From Reticulascus tulasneorum (lineage: Eukaryota; Ascomycota; Sordariomycetes; Glomerellales; Reticulascaceae): DNA of 64,000 nucleotides. The stretch covers positions 3,534,001-3,598,000 of the forward strand of contig LSAX01000006.1 in the NCBI GenBank assembly GCA_001557505.1, read 5' to 3'. Each line of letters opens with the position of its first letter. The first letter of the stretch is position 1. Below are positions 1 to 12,803 of the stretch, piece after piece. The position numbers and the translations under genes were made by a program. A model generated the notes under the pieces. That model was not told the origin of the DNA and ran no database searches. It worked only from the letters and a program-made list of their open reading frames with translations.

Positions 1-307
1 AATTCAGCCTCGTGGAGTTGGCAACCCTCATCTTCACATTCAAGATCGCACCGTCGAGCAGTTCAATTCCTCACTTTGCAGTGTGAACTATAACTCAAGT
101 ACTCAGGTCCGGTACTCTCTTACTTTTGCCAAGCCGAATTCCACTCCCCGCGACTTCAAAACCTCCCATCAACCGTTTCATTCAAGCAAGCTACAACCGT
201 CCGAATTCACCCTTGCGAAGAAGCTACCCCACGATCGCATGAGCCGCCAGTAGATGTTTGTGACAGCTTGATATAGGCTGCTCCTGGTGCGCCAGTGGTA
301 GGGGAAG
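1..307 (+). promoter_or_regulatory. Promoter and 5' leader of TOR
   Basis: This stretch lies upstream of the TOR start codon. I see no gene in it. A weak open frame on the opposite strand (178-396) overlaps the first TOR exon and is treated as a shadow. The true transcription start may lie left of the window. Confidence 0.4.
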
Positions 308-3300
308 ATGGCGACACAACAGCAGATCGCTCTCGAGCGACTCGACATAATTACTCGGGATCTCAGGTCAAGGTTTGACTTCCCAGGATGCGGCACCCCG
401 TGCGCAACGGCTGACTCTCCCTAGGCTCTCGGATGACGTGCGAAAGCGAGCTGCTCTTCAACTGCAAAACTTGGTGCTGGTGTGTCATCGAGGTAAGTCA
501 ACTGTTAGAGTGCCTGCCACTTGATTTTGTACTGATGTCCCGTGGACAGACCTACCGCAAGACCAGTTCAACATCATATACACCGCAGTCAATAACAGGA
601 TAACCCAGCTCATTGCCCATGGAAGCGACTCCTCTGAACGGCTCGGTGGTGTCTACGCCCTTGATGCCCTCGTCGACTTTGAGGTTTCCGACCAGGCGAC
701 CAAATACGCACGGTTTCTACAAAATCTCAAGACTGTCCTGCGAGGCAAGGACATAAATCCGATGCAGGCTGCCGCTGTCACCCTGGGGAAGATGTGCCGG
801 CCAGGAGGGTCGATGATAAGCGAGCTGGTGGAGTCTGAAACGCAAATGGCTCTTGAATGGCTGCAGAATGAAAGAGTAGAGGAACGACGTTACAGTGCAG
901 CGCTCGTTCTCCGTGAACTTGCGAGACAGGCTCCGACCCTGATGTACTCGTATGTCGGATTAGTCTTGGATCTCATATGGAATAGTCTTCGAGACAACCG
1001 ACAGCTTATCCGGGCTACGTCCGCCGAAACGGTGGCTGCCTGCTTCAGGATCATTCGTGAGAGAGATCAAGAGTTGAAGCAAACCTGGATGGAGAAAGCT
1101 TACGCGGAGCTTCTCAGAGGGCTTCAAAATGGCACCATCGAGTATATCCATGCATCGCTGCTAATGTTGAAGGAACTTCTTGAACAGGGAGGGATGTTCA
1201 TGCAGGAACACTACCAGGAAGCCTGCGAAATTGTCTTCAAGCACAAAGATCACCGAGATCCCACCATTCGAAAGACCGTGGTACTTCTAATTCCCGATCT
1301 CGCAAGCTATTCACCCGCCGAATTCGACCGCAGCTATCTTCATAAGTTCATGGTCTACCTTTCCGGGATGCTGAAGAAAGAAAAGGAGCGAAATGATGCG
1401 TTCCTTGCTATTGGCAATATCGCAAACTCTGTGAAGAGTGCAATTGCGCCTTATCTCGATGGGGTCTTGATTTATGTTCGAGATGGCCTCAGCCTACAGT
1501 CTCGGAAGCGAGGCTCTGTCGATGCCGTCTTCGAGTGCATCAGTCGGCTTGCTGTTGCCGTCGGCCAAACTCTCAGTAAATACATGGAGGCATTGCTGGA
1601 TCCCATATTTGCGTGTGACCTCACTCCCAAGCTGACGCAAGCTCTTGTCGACATGGCCTTCTACATTGAGCCTGTCAAGGACACCATTCAGAATAGGCTG
1701 CTGGACATGCTCAGCATGGTCCTCTGCGGAGAGCCTTTCAAGCCGCTTGGTGCGCCTCATCCCAATACTCTCACTTCTGTTCCCATCGTTACCAAGGACG
1801 CCAAAGATCCCCAGGCATATGAAAATCGCAAGGCCGAGGTCAAGCTTGCTTTGAACACTCTTGGCAGCTTTGACTTTTCAGGTAAATGGAACTCCCAATA
1901 GCACTCTTGATTCCCACGAGGCACAGCTCACGACAGCTCTCCTTGTGGTCAACTGTCCTATTCTCAACTGGTTACACAAATGCGCAGAAGCTGACAATTT
2001 CTGCAGGCCATGTCCTTAACGAGTTTGTTCGCGACGTTGCAATCAAATATGTCGAAGATGAGGACCCCGAGATTCGTGAAGCAGCTGCGCTCACGTGCTG
2101 CCAGCTTTATGTCCGCGATCCAATCGTGAATCAAACAAGCCACCATGCTTTGCAAGTAGTTGGCGATGTTATTGAGCGACTGCTTACTGTAGGAGTGTCG
2201 GACCCAGAACCGAAGATCCGTCAAACAGTTTTAGATGCACTGGACGAGCGATTCGATCGGCATCTCGCCAAAGCCGAGAATATTCGTACCTTATTCTTCG
2301 CGCTTAATGACGAAGTGTTTGTCATAAGGGAAGTGGCGATTGCGATTATTGGTCGTTTGGCACGTTATAATCCTGCCTATGTCATACCCTCGCTGCGCAA
2401 AACTCTGATTCAGCTGTTGACGGAACTTGAGTTTTCCGATGTTGCCAGAAACAAAGAGGAAAGTGCCAAGCTTCTCAGTTTGCTGGTTCAAAATGCGCAG
2501 GGTCTCGTCAAGCCCTATGTAGATCCGATGATGTCCGTTCTTCTCCCAAAAGCAAACGATCCAAGCCCGTCCGTGGCAGCGACGATATTGAGGGCAATTG
2601 GCGAGCTGGCAACTGTGGGCGGCGAAGACGTATTACCGTACAAGGACCGCCTAATGCCTGTCATCATTGACGCCCTGCAAGACCAAAGCTCCGATCCCAA
2701 ACGAGAAGCCGCACTTCATGCGCTCGGCCAACTCGCAAGCAACTCTGGCTATGTCATCACGCCGTATCTCGAATATCCTGAACTGCTGGAGCTATTGCAA
2801 GGCATAATTCGAACGGAAGGCCAGCGCGGACGTCTGCGTCAGGAGACTATCAAGCTGATGGGCATTCTTGGGGCATTAGATCCGTACAAACATCAGGTAC
2901 GACTCAGCCGCACCCTTAACCCACGAGATCTCTTTACTAATGACCTGGTGTCCCATAGCAAGTTGAACAGCGTCGACCGGAGGCGCAGCGACGGGTCGAA
3001 ACCACACAAATGACAGATATTTCGCTCATGATGACCGGCTTGACTCCATCGAACAAGGAATACTTCCCCACTGTCGTCATCAACGCTCTCCTTCAGATTC
3101 TCAAGGATAACTCTCTTGCCAATCACCATGCCGCGGTGATTGAGGCTATCATGAACATCTTCCGAACCCTGGGTCTTGAGATCGTGTCATTTCTCGATCG
3201 TATCATTCCAGCGTTTCTTAGCGTCATTCGTGCATCTCCATCAACTCGACTGGAATCATATTTCAACCAGCTTGCCACTCTGGTCAGCATCGTTCGACAA

Positions 3301-6300
3301 CACATTCGCAACTATCTGCCCGATATAATCGAAACACTGCAGGAGTACTGGAATGCCTCCCTCGGACTGCAATCTACCATTCTGTCCCTGGTCGAGGCCA
3401 TCTCACGGTCGCTCGAAGGGGAATTTAAGATTTATCTGGCTGGACTTCTTCCCCTCATGCTAGGTGTGCTCGAGAAAGACTCGACAACAAGACGCATGCC
3501 CTCCGAGAAGGTCCTTCACGCATTTCTGGTGTTCGGCTCCAGCAGCGAAGAATATATGCATTTGATTATTCCCGTCATTGTTCGGACTTTCGAAAAACAA
3601 GGCCAGCCGACCTTCCTGAGAAAGCAAGCAATCGAAACAATCGGCAAGATTTCATATCAGGTCAACCTGAACGATTATGCCGCCAAGATCATACACCCAC
3701 TGACCCGGATTCTAACTAGTGGTGATCCAGCTCTACGGGTCGCGGCACTTGATACCCTCTGCGCTCTGATTCAGCAGCTTGGTAAGGACTATCTCCACTT
3801 CATGGGAACCGTCAACAAAGTTCTCGCGATGCATCAGATTCAGCATCAAAACTACGACTTGCTTGTGAGCAAATTACAGAAGGGCGAGGTGCTTCCCCAG
3901 GATCTCGGCGCCGGTGATCGCTTTGTTGACCGGGTGGATGATCAAGCTTTTGCGGATCTAGGGACTAAAAAGCTGGAGATGAACGCCATCCACCTCAAGG
4001 GGGCTTGGGATACGAAAGGAAAGTCAACTAAAGAAGACTGGCAAGAATGGCTCCGGAGGTTCTCGACCACTCTCCTGACCGAGTCACCAAACCATGCCCT
4101 ACGCGCCTGTGCTTCACTGGCAAGCCAGTACCTACCTTTGGCCCGTGAGCTCTTCAACTCAGCATTTGTGTCTTGCTGGAGCGAGCTTTATGAGCAGTTC
4201 CAGGACGAGCTCATACAAAACATCGAAAATGCCATCAAATCTGAGAACGTCCCTCCTGATCTACTCGGTTTGCTGCTGAACCTCGCCGAGTTTATGGAGC
4301 ATGACGATAAAGCGCTACCTATTGATATTAGGGTTCTCGGGAGGGAAGCAGCTCGATGTCACGCGTATGCCAAAGCTCTTCATTACAAGGAGCTAGAATT
4401 CCTCCAAGATCAGAGCAGCGGCGCTGTGGAGGCACTGATCGTTATCAACAACCAGCTTCAACAGTCCGACGCCGCTATTGGTATTCTGCGCAAAGCTCAA
4501 GGATACATTGAAGGAATTCAGCTCAGAGAGACGTGGTTTGAGAGACTCGAGAGATGGGAGGAAGCGCTGGAACATTATACAAAGCGCGAACAAGCCATTC
4601 CGGATGATGAAGCAGTCCCAGTAGACATCATCATGGGGAAGATGCGTTGCCTGCATGCTCTTGGAGAGTGGGACTCGCTGGCTAGTCTTGCTGGCAATAC
4701 GTGGGCGAATTCGTCACCAGAAGTTCAGCGACTGATTGCACCCCTCGCCACAGCAGCAGCGTGGGGCCTAAGCAAGTGGGACTCGATGGACAATTATCTG
4801 CAGTCCATGAAACGATTCTCTACAGACAGGTCCTTCTTCGGCGCTATTCTTGCACTGCACCGAAATCAGTTTAGGGAAGCTGATAAGTGCGTGCAGCAGG
4901 CCCGTGAAGGTCTGGACACTGAGCTCAGCGCCTTGGTAAGCGAATCATATAACCGAGCTTACCAAGTCGTTGTTCGAGTGCAGATGCTTGCGGAGCTCGA
5001 AGAGCTTATCGTCTATAAGCAGTGCGACGAGAGAAAGAAAGCCACCATGCGTCGCACTTGGGAAACCCGATTGAAAGGCTGCCAGAGAAATGTCGAGGTG
5101 TGGCAGAGGATGCTGCGGCTTCGTGCCTTGGTCATAACGCCTTCAGACAATATGCACATGTGGATCAAGTTTGCAAATCTATGCCGCAAGTCAGGTCGGA
5201 TGGGTTTAGCAGAGAAGTCCTTGAAACAGCTGATTGGCATCGAAGGTTCCTTGGAGTCCATTATCCCTTACTGGAACGACAGGCAGCCAGGACGAAACGT
5301 GCCATCTCACATCACCTATGCAGTCCTCAAATATCAGTGGGATCTGGGACAGAAACCAGGAGCCCGCACTTCGGGTGTTGCGGAAAAGACGCTCTACTGC
5401 CTCCGGAAGTTCACAAACGATTCTGCACACCGGCATGAGGTGACCAGGGCCCACCTATCCGCACAAGCACCTAATGGGGTCGAGTTACCTAGTGAATACG
5501 GATTCCCGCATCAAATGGATCCTGGACTTATGAATCCTCAGACACAGCGAGCATTACAAGACCAGACCGTCCTTCTTGCGAAATGCTACCTACGACAGGG
5601 AGAATGGTTGATCGCCTTAAATAAAGATAGTTGGCAGTACGAGCATGTTGAAGATATTTTGACATCGTACTCCCAAGCTACGAAGTACAACCCGCGCTGG
5701 TACAAAGCTTGGCATGCCTGGGCGTTGGCGAACTTTGAGATTGTCCAAGCAGTGTCTCAAAGGGGCGACCTGAGCCGTACGGATCAGGCCATGGTTATTG
5801 AGCACGTGGTTCCGGCTGTTCGCGGTTTCTTCAAATCCATTGCGTTATCCGCAGGAAGCTCCTTGCAAGATACCCTACGACTACTTACGCTGTGGTTCAC
5901 ACATGGTGCTAGTGCGGATGTTAATACCGCTGTCACTGATGGATTTACGAACGTCAGCGTTGATACCTGGTTGGAAGTTATTCCCCAGTTGATTGCCAGG
6001 ATCAATCAACCAACTCGACGTGTACAGCAATCCATCCACAGCCTTCTAGCCGATGTGGGCAGGGCTCATCCGCAAGCTCTGGTCTACCCTTTGACTGTTG
6101 CCATGAAGTCATCTCAGAACAGTCGTCGGTCACGCTCTGCCGCTCAGATCATGGACAGCATGCGGCAGCACAGTGCCAATCTCGTGTCACAAGCAGATAT
6201 AGTCAGTAATGAGCTGATTCGCGTTGCTGTTTTGTGGCACGAACAATGGCACGAGGGTTTGGAAGAAGCTTCGCGACTCTACTTTGGCGACCACAATATA

Positions 6301-7949
6301 GAAGGCATGTTTGCCACTCTGGAGCCATTACATGAGCTTCTCGAGCGGGGACCAGAGACCCTCCGTGAGATATCGTTTGCTCAAGCTTTCGGTAGAGATC
6401 TCACAGAGGCACGGGAATGGTGCCGTCAATACGAATCCAGTAGAGACGTTAACGATCTCAACCAAGCGTGGGACTTATACTATCAGGTGTTCCGCAGAAT
6501 ATCAAGACAACTGCCTCAGCTCACGACATTGGAACTTCCATACTGCTCGCCTAAACTTCTTGCAGCAAAGGATTTGGATCTCGCTGTACCTGGCACTTAT
6601 CGTAGTGGGCAGCCAATTGTCCGCATCATGGAATTCGAGGGCACCTTCACAGTGATAAACTCAAAGCAAAGACCACGAAAACTGAATATTAGCGGAAGTG
6701 ATGGTATCTCATATGCTTTCCTGTTGAAGGGACATGAAGATATCCGGCAAGACGAGCGGGTTATGCAGTTGTTCGGATTATGCAACACGCTACTTGGAAA
6801 TGACTCAGAATGCTACAAGCGTCACCTCAACATTCAACGTTACCCTGCCATTCCTCTCTCGCAGAATTCAGGTCTCCTTGGCTGGGTTCCAAACAGCGAC
6901 ACTCTTCACGTGCTAATTAGGGAATACCGTGAAAGCCGCAAGATTCTCCTTAATATTGAGCATCGTATTATGCTTCAAATGGCTCCCGACTACGACAACC
7001 TGACACTTATGCAAAAGGTCGAGGTTTTCGGTTACGCGTTAGACAACACCACTGGCCAAGATCTTTACCGTGTCTTGTGGCTCAAGAGCAAGAGCTCTGA
7101 GGCATGGCTTGAGCGTAGGACAAACTACACGCGTTCGTTGGGTGTTATGTCTATGGTGGGGTATATTCTAGGACTGGGAGATCGCCATCCATCTAACCTT
7201 ATGCTGGACCGGGTGACTGGTAAGATCATTCACATCGATTTCGGTGACTGCTTTGAAGTGGCCATGAAACGAGAGAAATACCCTGAACGAGTACCATTCC
7301 GACTTACTCGTATGCTCACTTACGCCATGGAAGTCAGCAATATCGAGGGGAGCTTCAGAATAACATGCGAGCATGTTATGCGGGTGTTGCGTGAGAACAA
7401 GGATAGTGTCATGGCCGTTTTGGAAGCAGTAAGTGTTGCCCATGCCTCCTCTGTGTCGTTGGTCACTGCTAATATCGACTTCCATAGTTCATCCATGATC
7501 CACTGCTTACCTGGCGTCTTACAAATGCTGCGAGTCCGGCTGGGCCAACTTTCCGTTCGGAGCGAGAACAAGCCATTGCCGGACCGCAGGCAGCCAGGGC
7601 CCGACGCCCATCTATCCTTGACGCAGATGTCGCCCCGTCTGAACTCCTTGCAGCAGGCGAAGCAGCAATGCCCGGTGGACCACCTAACTCTAGGACTCGC
7701 GCAAGAACGAATTCTTCTATTGTTCCTGAAGGCAGTGTCGCTAATGGCAACCACGGACATGATCCGGCAGAGATTCAGAATGCGCGTGCCGTCGAGGTGT
7801 TGGACCGAGTGGCGCAAAAGCTGACGGGCAAGGACTTCAAGCCGAATGAGGAGCTTGACGTGATAAATCAAGTCAACAAACTTATTGTCGAAGCTACAAA
7901 GCTGGAGAACCTTTGCCAGCATTACATAGGATGGTGCAGCTTCTGGTAA
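308..7949 (+). CDS. TOR: Target of rapamycin (TOR) serine/threonine kinase, complete
   Basis: TOR is the catalytic subunit of the TORC1/TORC2 nutrient-sensing kinases. Six exons give 2,426 residues: 308-366, 425-492, 550-1881, 2007-2896, 2959-7428 and 7488-7949, with all phases matching. The order is N-terminal HEAT repeats (about 1-1190), FAT domain (about 1240-1790), FRB domain (about 1870-1980), PI3K-like kinase (about 2030-2330) and a C-terminal FATC ending in the conserved GWCSFW. The kinase has the ATP-site lysine K2040 in [11 protein letters not shown], the catalytic loop GLGDRH (D2191, H2193) and the metal-binding IDFGD (D2210). The rapamycin-contact residues of human mTOR (S2035, F2039, W2101) are matched by S1888, F1892 and W1954, so the protein should bind FKBP12-rapamycin (inference). 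The start at 308 gives the usual N-terminus. Length is normal for fungal TOR. This is the only TOR gene in the window. Confidence 0.97.
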
Positions 7950-9169
7950 CAGTGTGACTTTGGCAAAGATGTAGTGGCAGCGGGGGCAGCACCGGATATC
8001 GGTAGAGGATGCTGGCTAGCGGCAATCTATGGCGGCTGGGCATTAATTGAGAAAGATCCGGTCAAATGATCATTCGAGTTGGAGTTCGCGACATCTGGGG
8101 TGTCTGTTGAGAAGTGGCACGCCACAATGGTTGGTTGGTATAATGGCTGGTTTGGTTTCGTCTATGTATCAAAATTCGTGAAATGGGAAAGGATAGCAGC
8201 ATCTGGCCCTTTGTCGTTCAGATACGACCTGGCTTGGCCATCAAAGTAGTCCAAGAGCTATACCTTGATCTACGAGAACCACGACTCCTATCATTGTTAC
8301 CTTGACTTGGTGGAAGTAATTTCATGTGCCACCTGTGAATTGAATGGACCAGCCATCGGCACATCTCAAGATATATATTGTATCATTCTCCAGCAAGTAC
8401 ATCCACTCATAATAAATGTTCCAAGCTGCCCAATCCGAGCACATGACTGCGTTTTACACTGTGGAGCTCTACCACACTGCCTGGTGCGCACCGAGGATTG
8501 TATATGCCTAGGAAGATAATCGGCAAACCTCTATTCTTATCCTTGTTATTATAGGGCGGCTCGCACCAGGAGTCCGAGATGATCTGCAAGAGGATGCAAG
8601 AGGATGCACGCTAAGCCATTTCCAGCAACCTGTCCCCAGGCTAGCCTGATTTGCATGATCCTTCCAAGCCCCTGGCAAAGAAATGGCTGAGCCTCAGGTG
8701 CCTGCGTTCTTGTCCTCACTTCATTGAAACCTGTGCAGTTTAGTATCTGGTGCCTCTGAAGCAACTCTCCATACTCGTGCATCATTGCTCGGCGGTTTCC
8801 TGATTTTCGCACCACGGCAACTTTGAGGCATTGTGCACCTAGCCTCCGCCACCTCATCAAGAGTTTGGAGGCATGGACGCGTAGTAGCATACGACACAGT
8901 CACGACTATCTACAGCTGAGACACTTGATATCAAAGGGGGTCGCTCCCATTTTCCTGTATTTAAGCATCCCTGTTGCGTTCTAATAGGGTAACGCTAAGA
9001 GGTAGAAGGTTTACTGGCTGGACTTCGTGTGATCGGACTCGAGCGCTAAACCAATTTGCGAGTCCGAAGCAAGCGCACTTCTCGGATACCCAGTCCGTTT
9101 CGCAGTTAAGCCAACAGCGCGTATCTTTCATTAGTGCAATCAGTCAAACACGATTCGCACTGCTATCTG
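7950..9169. other. Intergenic: TOR 3' end and promoter of the Zn2Cys6 gene
   Basis: I see no supported gene. Short open frames on both strands (for example 8265-8519 plus and 8549-8890 minus) lack recognisable domains, splice structure or start context. The right half should contain the promoter of the regulator starting at 9170. Confidence 0.5.
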
Positions 9170-11110
9170 ATGGACAACCTCTCTCAATCGGCTGCCGGTT
9201 CCCCGCAGTCTTCGATTCGATCGGGTCGGAAAGGCTCCAAGAAAGTCCGAACTGGATGCATCACCTGCAAGTTGAGTCAATCCCCGCAGCTACCCAGGCA
9301 ACTATCCGGACACACTAACATCAGGTCTAGAATTCGAAAAGTGAAGTGTGATGAAACCAAACCATCCTGTCTTCGTTGCACCAACACGGGTCGCAAGTGC
9401 GACGGGTACCTCCCAGACAAGTCCGCGCGCCAAGGTACCCAGTTCAGCCAGATCGTTGCTCGGCTCAATTCCCTCAGCCCTCTTCCAGATCTGAGCACCG
9501 ACGAAGAGCAACGTTCTTTTCAATACTACCAGAGCTCGTCTGCAGTTTCTCTGTCAGCAGATGTTGACACCTCGTTCTGGACCGGCCTTGTGCCTCGACT
9601 TTGCTACACGGAACCTGTGGTACGCCACGCAGTCTTGGCTCTAAGCAACTTGCATGAAGCCCTCCAAAGCAGGACGGGCCACGCATCAGCCAATCCCCTC
9701 ACCTTAAGAAGCGAGTTTGCCATCCAGCAGTACGGGAAAGCCATTACTCTTTTACGAGAGTGGCAGCAACCTGCGGGATCTTCGAGTGCTGTTCCTCTTC
9801 TGACCTGTGTCCTCTTCATCTGCATTGAGTTCATGCTCAGGAACGAGCCTGGTGCCCAACTGCACATAAAACAGGGTCGCCACATTTTATCCCAGCTAGA
9901 GACTAGAGGCAATTCGTCCATTGTATCGGTGGTTCGACAGGAACTCGTTCCCATCTACACCCGCCTGAGCCTCGCGTCCTTTCTGTTCGGGTCAAGGCCT
10001 GCCATGATCCCTTCGCATTTACGAAGCCAGGGAGTCGTGCCCGCTAGTTTTTCATCTTTGAACGACGCTCGACTTACTTTATATGGGCTTATCGACGAAG
10101 GTCTGCGATTCAGCACGCAGGCAAAGAATTTCGTCTATGCAAATCTACACCAACCCGATGCCCTGGAATCATTTGTCATAGAACAGAGGCGACTTATATC
10201 GGAACTAAACCAGTGGTATTCGGCCTTGGCTGTTCTAATTGCGACCAAACCGGGTACAAACGCAAAACTTCTTCATCTCTACTATCACACTTCTTTGGTG
10301 TGGATGTCAACCGCCCTGTCTCCACTTGAGACTGCGTTTGATAGTTACGCGTCCACATTTGCATCCATTATCGCCATTGCATCCGAAGTCATCCACGCCA
10401 GAGCAGAACAAATGAGGCATCAATCTCAGGGGGCTCCAGGAAAAGGAAGCCAGTTGGCCTTCAGCTTCGAGAGCGAAGTCGTGCCCCCTTTATACTATAC
10501 CAGCATAAAGTGTCGACACCCCTTGATCAGAAGGGCAGCGCTGGATCTCCTCTGCCACCCGAATGTGAGAGACCGGCAGGAGAATCTCTGGGATGCGGGC
10601 ATGGTCGCGGCAGTCGGTGCGCGCGTAATTGAAATGGAAGAGGCAGGAATATCTACCTCTGTTCTGAGGATCGAAGCTAGCGACTTTGACAATGAGACGG
10701 ATACCGATACCAGCATGTCATTCAGCCCGCCACTCACTCAGCCTACTACTCCTAGGCACAGTATGCCCGATACCTTTCTCCGGATTCCAATTGACGCACC
10801 TCCCACCATACCACCAGAAATAGCAGGGATCATATCCGAGATCTCGACAACCGCAGCAAGTCCCTCCGACTTCGATAGCCTGAAGATACTAGATGGCAGT
10901 GGCAGATCGGCTGCACCTCGAGTTAAGGGGGTACCATGCGTTGAGCCTCCATATGGCATCCTGGAACACGCAAGAGTGAAGAATGCTATCCTGCTGCCAA
11001 GGACTGACTTTGGAACGTGGGTTAGGTTCTTCACGGAACCTGACGGTCTGCGCGATTCCGCGGAGCACTGGCGCGTGACGAAAGAGTTTGTGAGGTATCC
11101 AAGTGTTTAG
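9170..11110 (+). CDS. Zn2Cys6 (Gal4-type) transcription factor
   Basis: This is a fungal nuclear transcription factor of 626 residues in two exons (9170-9270 and 9331-11110). The 60-nt intron splits the zinc cluster. After splicing, the pattern C-x2-C-x6-C-x6-C-x2-C-x6-C is complete near residues 30-60, with the typical KVKCDE and RKCDGY motifs. The remaining ~550 residues resemble the helical 'fungal-specific transcription factor domain' (Fungal_trans_2-like) that follows such clusters in filamentous ascomycetes. The open frame continues upstream of 9170, but only from a GTG codon; the ATG at 9170 is the first in frame. Its 3' end lies about 150 bp from the 3' end of the GH71 gene on the other strand. 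That proximity allows a regulator-target link, but nothing in the sequence proves one. Target genes are unknown. Confidence 0.92.
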   Translation: MDNLSQSAAGSPQSSIRSGRKGSKKVRTGCITCKLSQSPQLPRQLSGHTNIRSRIRKVKCDETKPSCLRCTNTGRKCDGYLPDKSARQGTQFSQIVARLNSLSPLPDLSTDEEQRSFQYYQSSSAVSLSADVDTSFWTGLVPRLCYTEPVVRHAVLALSNLHEALQSRTGHASANPLTLRSEFAIQQYGKAITLLREWQQPAGSSSAVPLLTCVLFICIEFMLRNEPGAQLHIKQGRHILSQLETRGNSSIVSVVRQELVPIYTRLSLASFLFGSRPAMIPSHLRSQGVVPASFSSLNDARLTLYGLIDEGLRFSTQAKNFVYANLHQPDALESFVIEQRRLISELNQWYSALAVLIATKPGTNAKLLHLYYHTSLVWMSTALSPLETAFDSYASTFASIIAIASEVIHARAEQMRHQSQGAPGKGSQLAFSFESEVVPPLYYTSIKCRHPLIRRAALDLLCHPNVRDRQENLWDAGMVAAVGARVIEMEEAGISTSVLRIEASDFDNETDTDTSMSFSPPLTQPTTPRHSMPDTFLRIPIDAPPTIPPEIAGIISEISTTAASPSDFDSLKILDGSGRSAAPRVKGVPCVEPPYGILEHARVKNAILLPRTDFGTWVRFFTEPDGLRDSAEHWRVTKEFVRYPSV

Positions 11111-11259
11111 ATTTCTTTCCACATGGGCCTTGAATACATGTAACGTTTACGAGTGATGAGTACCTTTGTCCAGCAGCGTTGTCAATACCAGAACTCCTTG
11201 GTGGCCTGTCGATATGTCCTGACTCGGATGTCTCAGTTTATAGTATAGGCGCCAAAGTT

Positions 11260-12803
11260 CTACAAATGAATCGCGGCCACATTGAAGATTACCTAGACGA
11301 ATCAGCCATAAGTTGACGGTGAGAAGATGAAGCCCCCGTAAATATCCTACCTGAGCGCAGTTACCCGTGATAGCCGGTCCTAGCGCAGATCGCCCATTCA
11401 TCTTCAACCAAACTGGGCCTGTTCTGCCAGTAAATGGTATCTCAAAAAACGATATTGGAGACTGTGACCCACGGACACTGAAGCTTCCCTGATAATAGCC
11501 AATTCCGATATGGACAACAGTGTCCTCGGTTGAAATAACCATGACTGATACAACGTCACGAGCACCAAGTGCTGCTGAAAGATTGCCGGTCTGTCCCCAT
11601 ATCGTTCCTGAGAGACATTAGCAGCTGCTATGAGACGCGCCGAGGTTACATACCTCCGTCGGGCCCGGCTGAGGCCGGCGTGGTCCTGTACCAAGCAATC
11701 GCACTCGCTCCGGTGGGTGGTTGAATGTTTCTCGAGCCAGCTTTGTATGCAGCTATGAGGTACGGCAACACAGCTCTGAATGCAGTATGCGAGAACCCAT
11801 CGACATAGCTTTTTGCGCCTTGCACGATCTGTTCAGGAACAATTTCACCGATATAGCTGGATTCCCCGAAATCGTTCCCTGTTTCTCTGTTAGATGAGGG
11901 TCGTTTATTATGCAGCTTGATAAAGAGGCACAGCACGGGATGCCTACAAGTGATGATCTGGATCATGTCCGGCAGTATATCAAGGGCCTGTTGCCAGCGA
12001 TCATACCAAAGTGACTCGCCACTGAAGTACCAATTCTTAGACCACTGCGGGAGGCCTGTCGTTAATGTCAATGGAGGATCGGCAGGGTGGAGGAGCCGCG
12101 ACATGTACTTGTATAAAAGCTTGGGCTGATGCCCATCATGTAGGTCTTGCGGCCGAGAACGTTTTGATAAGCAATGTCCTCGTCGACAGTAATGCTAGTC
12201 TGACCAGCACGCGGCCATGCTGCCCAAGAGACTATTTGGGGCACGGTAAGCCATGAGCAGTATCAGAATTGACGAGGAACCTACAAGCTCCATCTATGAT
12301 ACCAAGCTTGCCTTTGACCCCAGTCGGTCCCAATGAAGTCCAGTTGGGAACAAGATATATACCACCGGTGGCAACTCTCACTTTCTGCCAGTTGTCTGCC
12401 CAGGCAGGACCTTCGAATGTCGAAATAAATGGCAGATTGTTGACGTTGTACTGGGCGGGCGATGACTTGAATTCGTTGATAAGGTCAATGACCTGCTGCA
12501 CGTTCCATTCCCCGGTAGCCATATCGAAGGAGAGAAACATGGAGAACCCGGCGGCTTCAGCGACTGCATAGGCCGGGTGCAGCTGGGCTAGCGTCCAAGC
12601 ATCCGCAGGGCCAATGTTCAGTGCGAATCCATCGATCCCAGCTGCTTTTGCGTCGGCAACGTCTTTCCGCCATTGATCCAGAGATTGGCCATCAGTCAAC
12701 CCGACCTAGAAGTGAATTGCCGCGTCAATGTCTGCCAGGTTAATGACGGTCGCCAGCTTACCATGTAGTGGGCAAACACCGTGCGGCTTTTGCTCGTGTC
12801 CAT
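11260..12803 (-). CDS. Glycoside hydrolase family 71, alpha-1,3-glucanase (mutanase-like)
   Basis: GH71 enzymes cleave alpha-1,3-glucan, a fungal wall polymer. Seven exons read on the minus strand (12803-12762, 12705-12285, 12231-12109, 12055-11948, 11878-11654, 11607-11351, 11292-11260) give 402 residues in one frame. Family landmarks are visible in order: VFAHYMVG at the N-terminus, GIDGFALNIG, IDGAFSWAAWP (restored only after splicing), LWYDRWQQ, and WNDFGESSYIG, which carries conserved acidic residues. The length is near that of a bare GH71 catalytic domain; there is no C-terminal carbohydrate-binding module. The first ATG (12803) lies only nine residues before VFAHYM, so this model has no signal peptide. 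Either the enzyme is intracellular, as for yeast Agn2-type proteins, or an upstream leader exon was missed. It is convergent with the Zn2Cys6 gene. Confidence 0.9.

Noticed and set aside
7320..7922. 200-codon minus-strand open frame over the TOR 3' end
   Set aside because: It is antisense to the conserved kinase and FATC region and has no domain, so it is a shadow of TOR codon usage.
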